Assembly: GCF_001591965.1 (NCBI RefSeq)
Contig: NZ_BCVX01000001.1
Span: 464,344-528,343 of the forward strand
Reading direction: 5' to 3'
Source of the DNA: Lysinibacillus odysseyi 34hs-1 = NBRC 100172
Lineage (GTDB): Bacteria > Bacillota > Bacilli > Bacillales_A > Planococcaceae
Length of the DNA stretch: 64,000 nt
Position numbers and translations under genes: made by a program. Below the pieces are notes generated by a model. That model was not told the origin of the DNA and searched no databases. It saw only the letters and a program-made list of their open reading frames with translations. This document shows positions 63,855 through 64,000 of the stretch, one piece after another (the first letter of the stretch is position 1; each line of letters opens with the position of its first letter).

Positions 63855-64000
63855 TTAATGACCTAGATTATCGTTGTTACCACTAAGTGGTTCTACTACT
63901 TCTCCATCTTTATCTGTTACAATACTGTCGGTTTCCTTATTAGCCTCGGTCAAAGACCCATAATAAATAAAAACACCAAAAGTAATGATAGCTATCGTTG
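63855..64000 (-). CDS. C-terminal end of a membrane protein, cut by the window edge
   Basis: Forty-seven codons and a stop are visible: a hydrophobic segment (TIAIITFGVFIYYG) followed by a polar acidic tail (TEANKETDSIVTDKDGE ... NNDNLGH). The start lies beyond the window. It looks like a membrane-anchored protein with a short polar C-terminal tail. Function cannot be judged. Confidence 0.5.
   Translation of the reverse strand, partial: TIAIITFGVFIYYGSLTEANKETDSIVTDKDGEVVEPLSGNNDNLGH

Overview
The window looks like a chromosome segment of a low-GC Gram-positive bacterium, most likely Bacillaceae/Planococcaceae (Lysinibacillus or Solibacillus type). The reasons are AT-rich intergenic DNA, strong AGGAGG-type ribosome binding sites, many TTG/GTG starts, the YdbS-YdbT pair, a SLAP-domain protein, ECF sigma/anti-sigma pairs and small two-helix membrane proteins. 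No rRNA, tRNA, CRISPR array, intact insertion sequence or prophage was seen.

Region 1 (1-26 kb) is ordinary Bacillales content in small transcription units, most ending in clear hairpin terminators. It holds three MFS exporters. One has a QacR/LmrA-like operator and one is behind an ArsR-type regulator. There are also two ECF sigma/membrane-partner pairs, two chemoreceptors (one membrane-bound dCache type, one soluble globin-sensor type without the heme-ligating His), the YdbST PH-domain pair behind an ECF-type promoter, a cyclophilin lipoprotein and a Gly-Phe-Pro repeat protein. The rest is a staygreen-family protein, a P-loop kinase and small hypothetical genes. A deletion scar at about 13.19 kb joins the start of an alpha/beta hydrolase to the end of an oligopeptide permease.

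Region 2 (26-57.6 kb) is accessory DNA. It is rich in orphan proteins of immunity-like families: SUKH/SMI1-KNR4 twice, DUF1963 twice, SUFU, an Imm10-like protein, ankyrin, a CPCC zinc protein, DUF6138- and DUF6678-like proteins. Many unnamed cytosolic proteins lie between them, with no intact toxin. Fragments, duplicated pieces and startless frames show repeated gain and loss. Embedded at 29.4-37.6 kb is a five-gene operon (SWIM zinc finger, HEAT-like protein, MoxR AAA+ ATPase, DUF5682 protein, VWA protein) that is visibly GC-richer than its surroundings and flanked by debris on both sides.

Region 3 (57.7-63.0 kb) is a compact block on the minus strand. PnuC imports nicotinamide riboside, NadR converts it to NAD, an NrtR-type Nudix regulator controls the genes and a NADAR protein acts on ADP-ribose-type conjugates. 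These are followed by a kinase-HD end-healing enzyme and an RNA ligase. Together they suggest linked NAD recovery and RNA repair, possibly as recovery from, or part of, a conflict response. The last kilobase is mostly gene-free, contains a copy of a dispersed repeat also present at 22.7 kb, and ends in a truncated membrane-protein gene.
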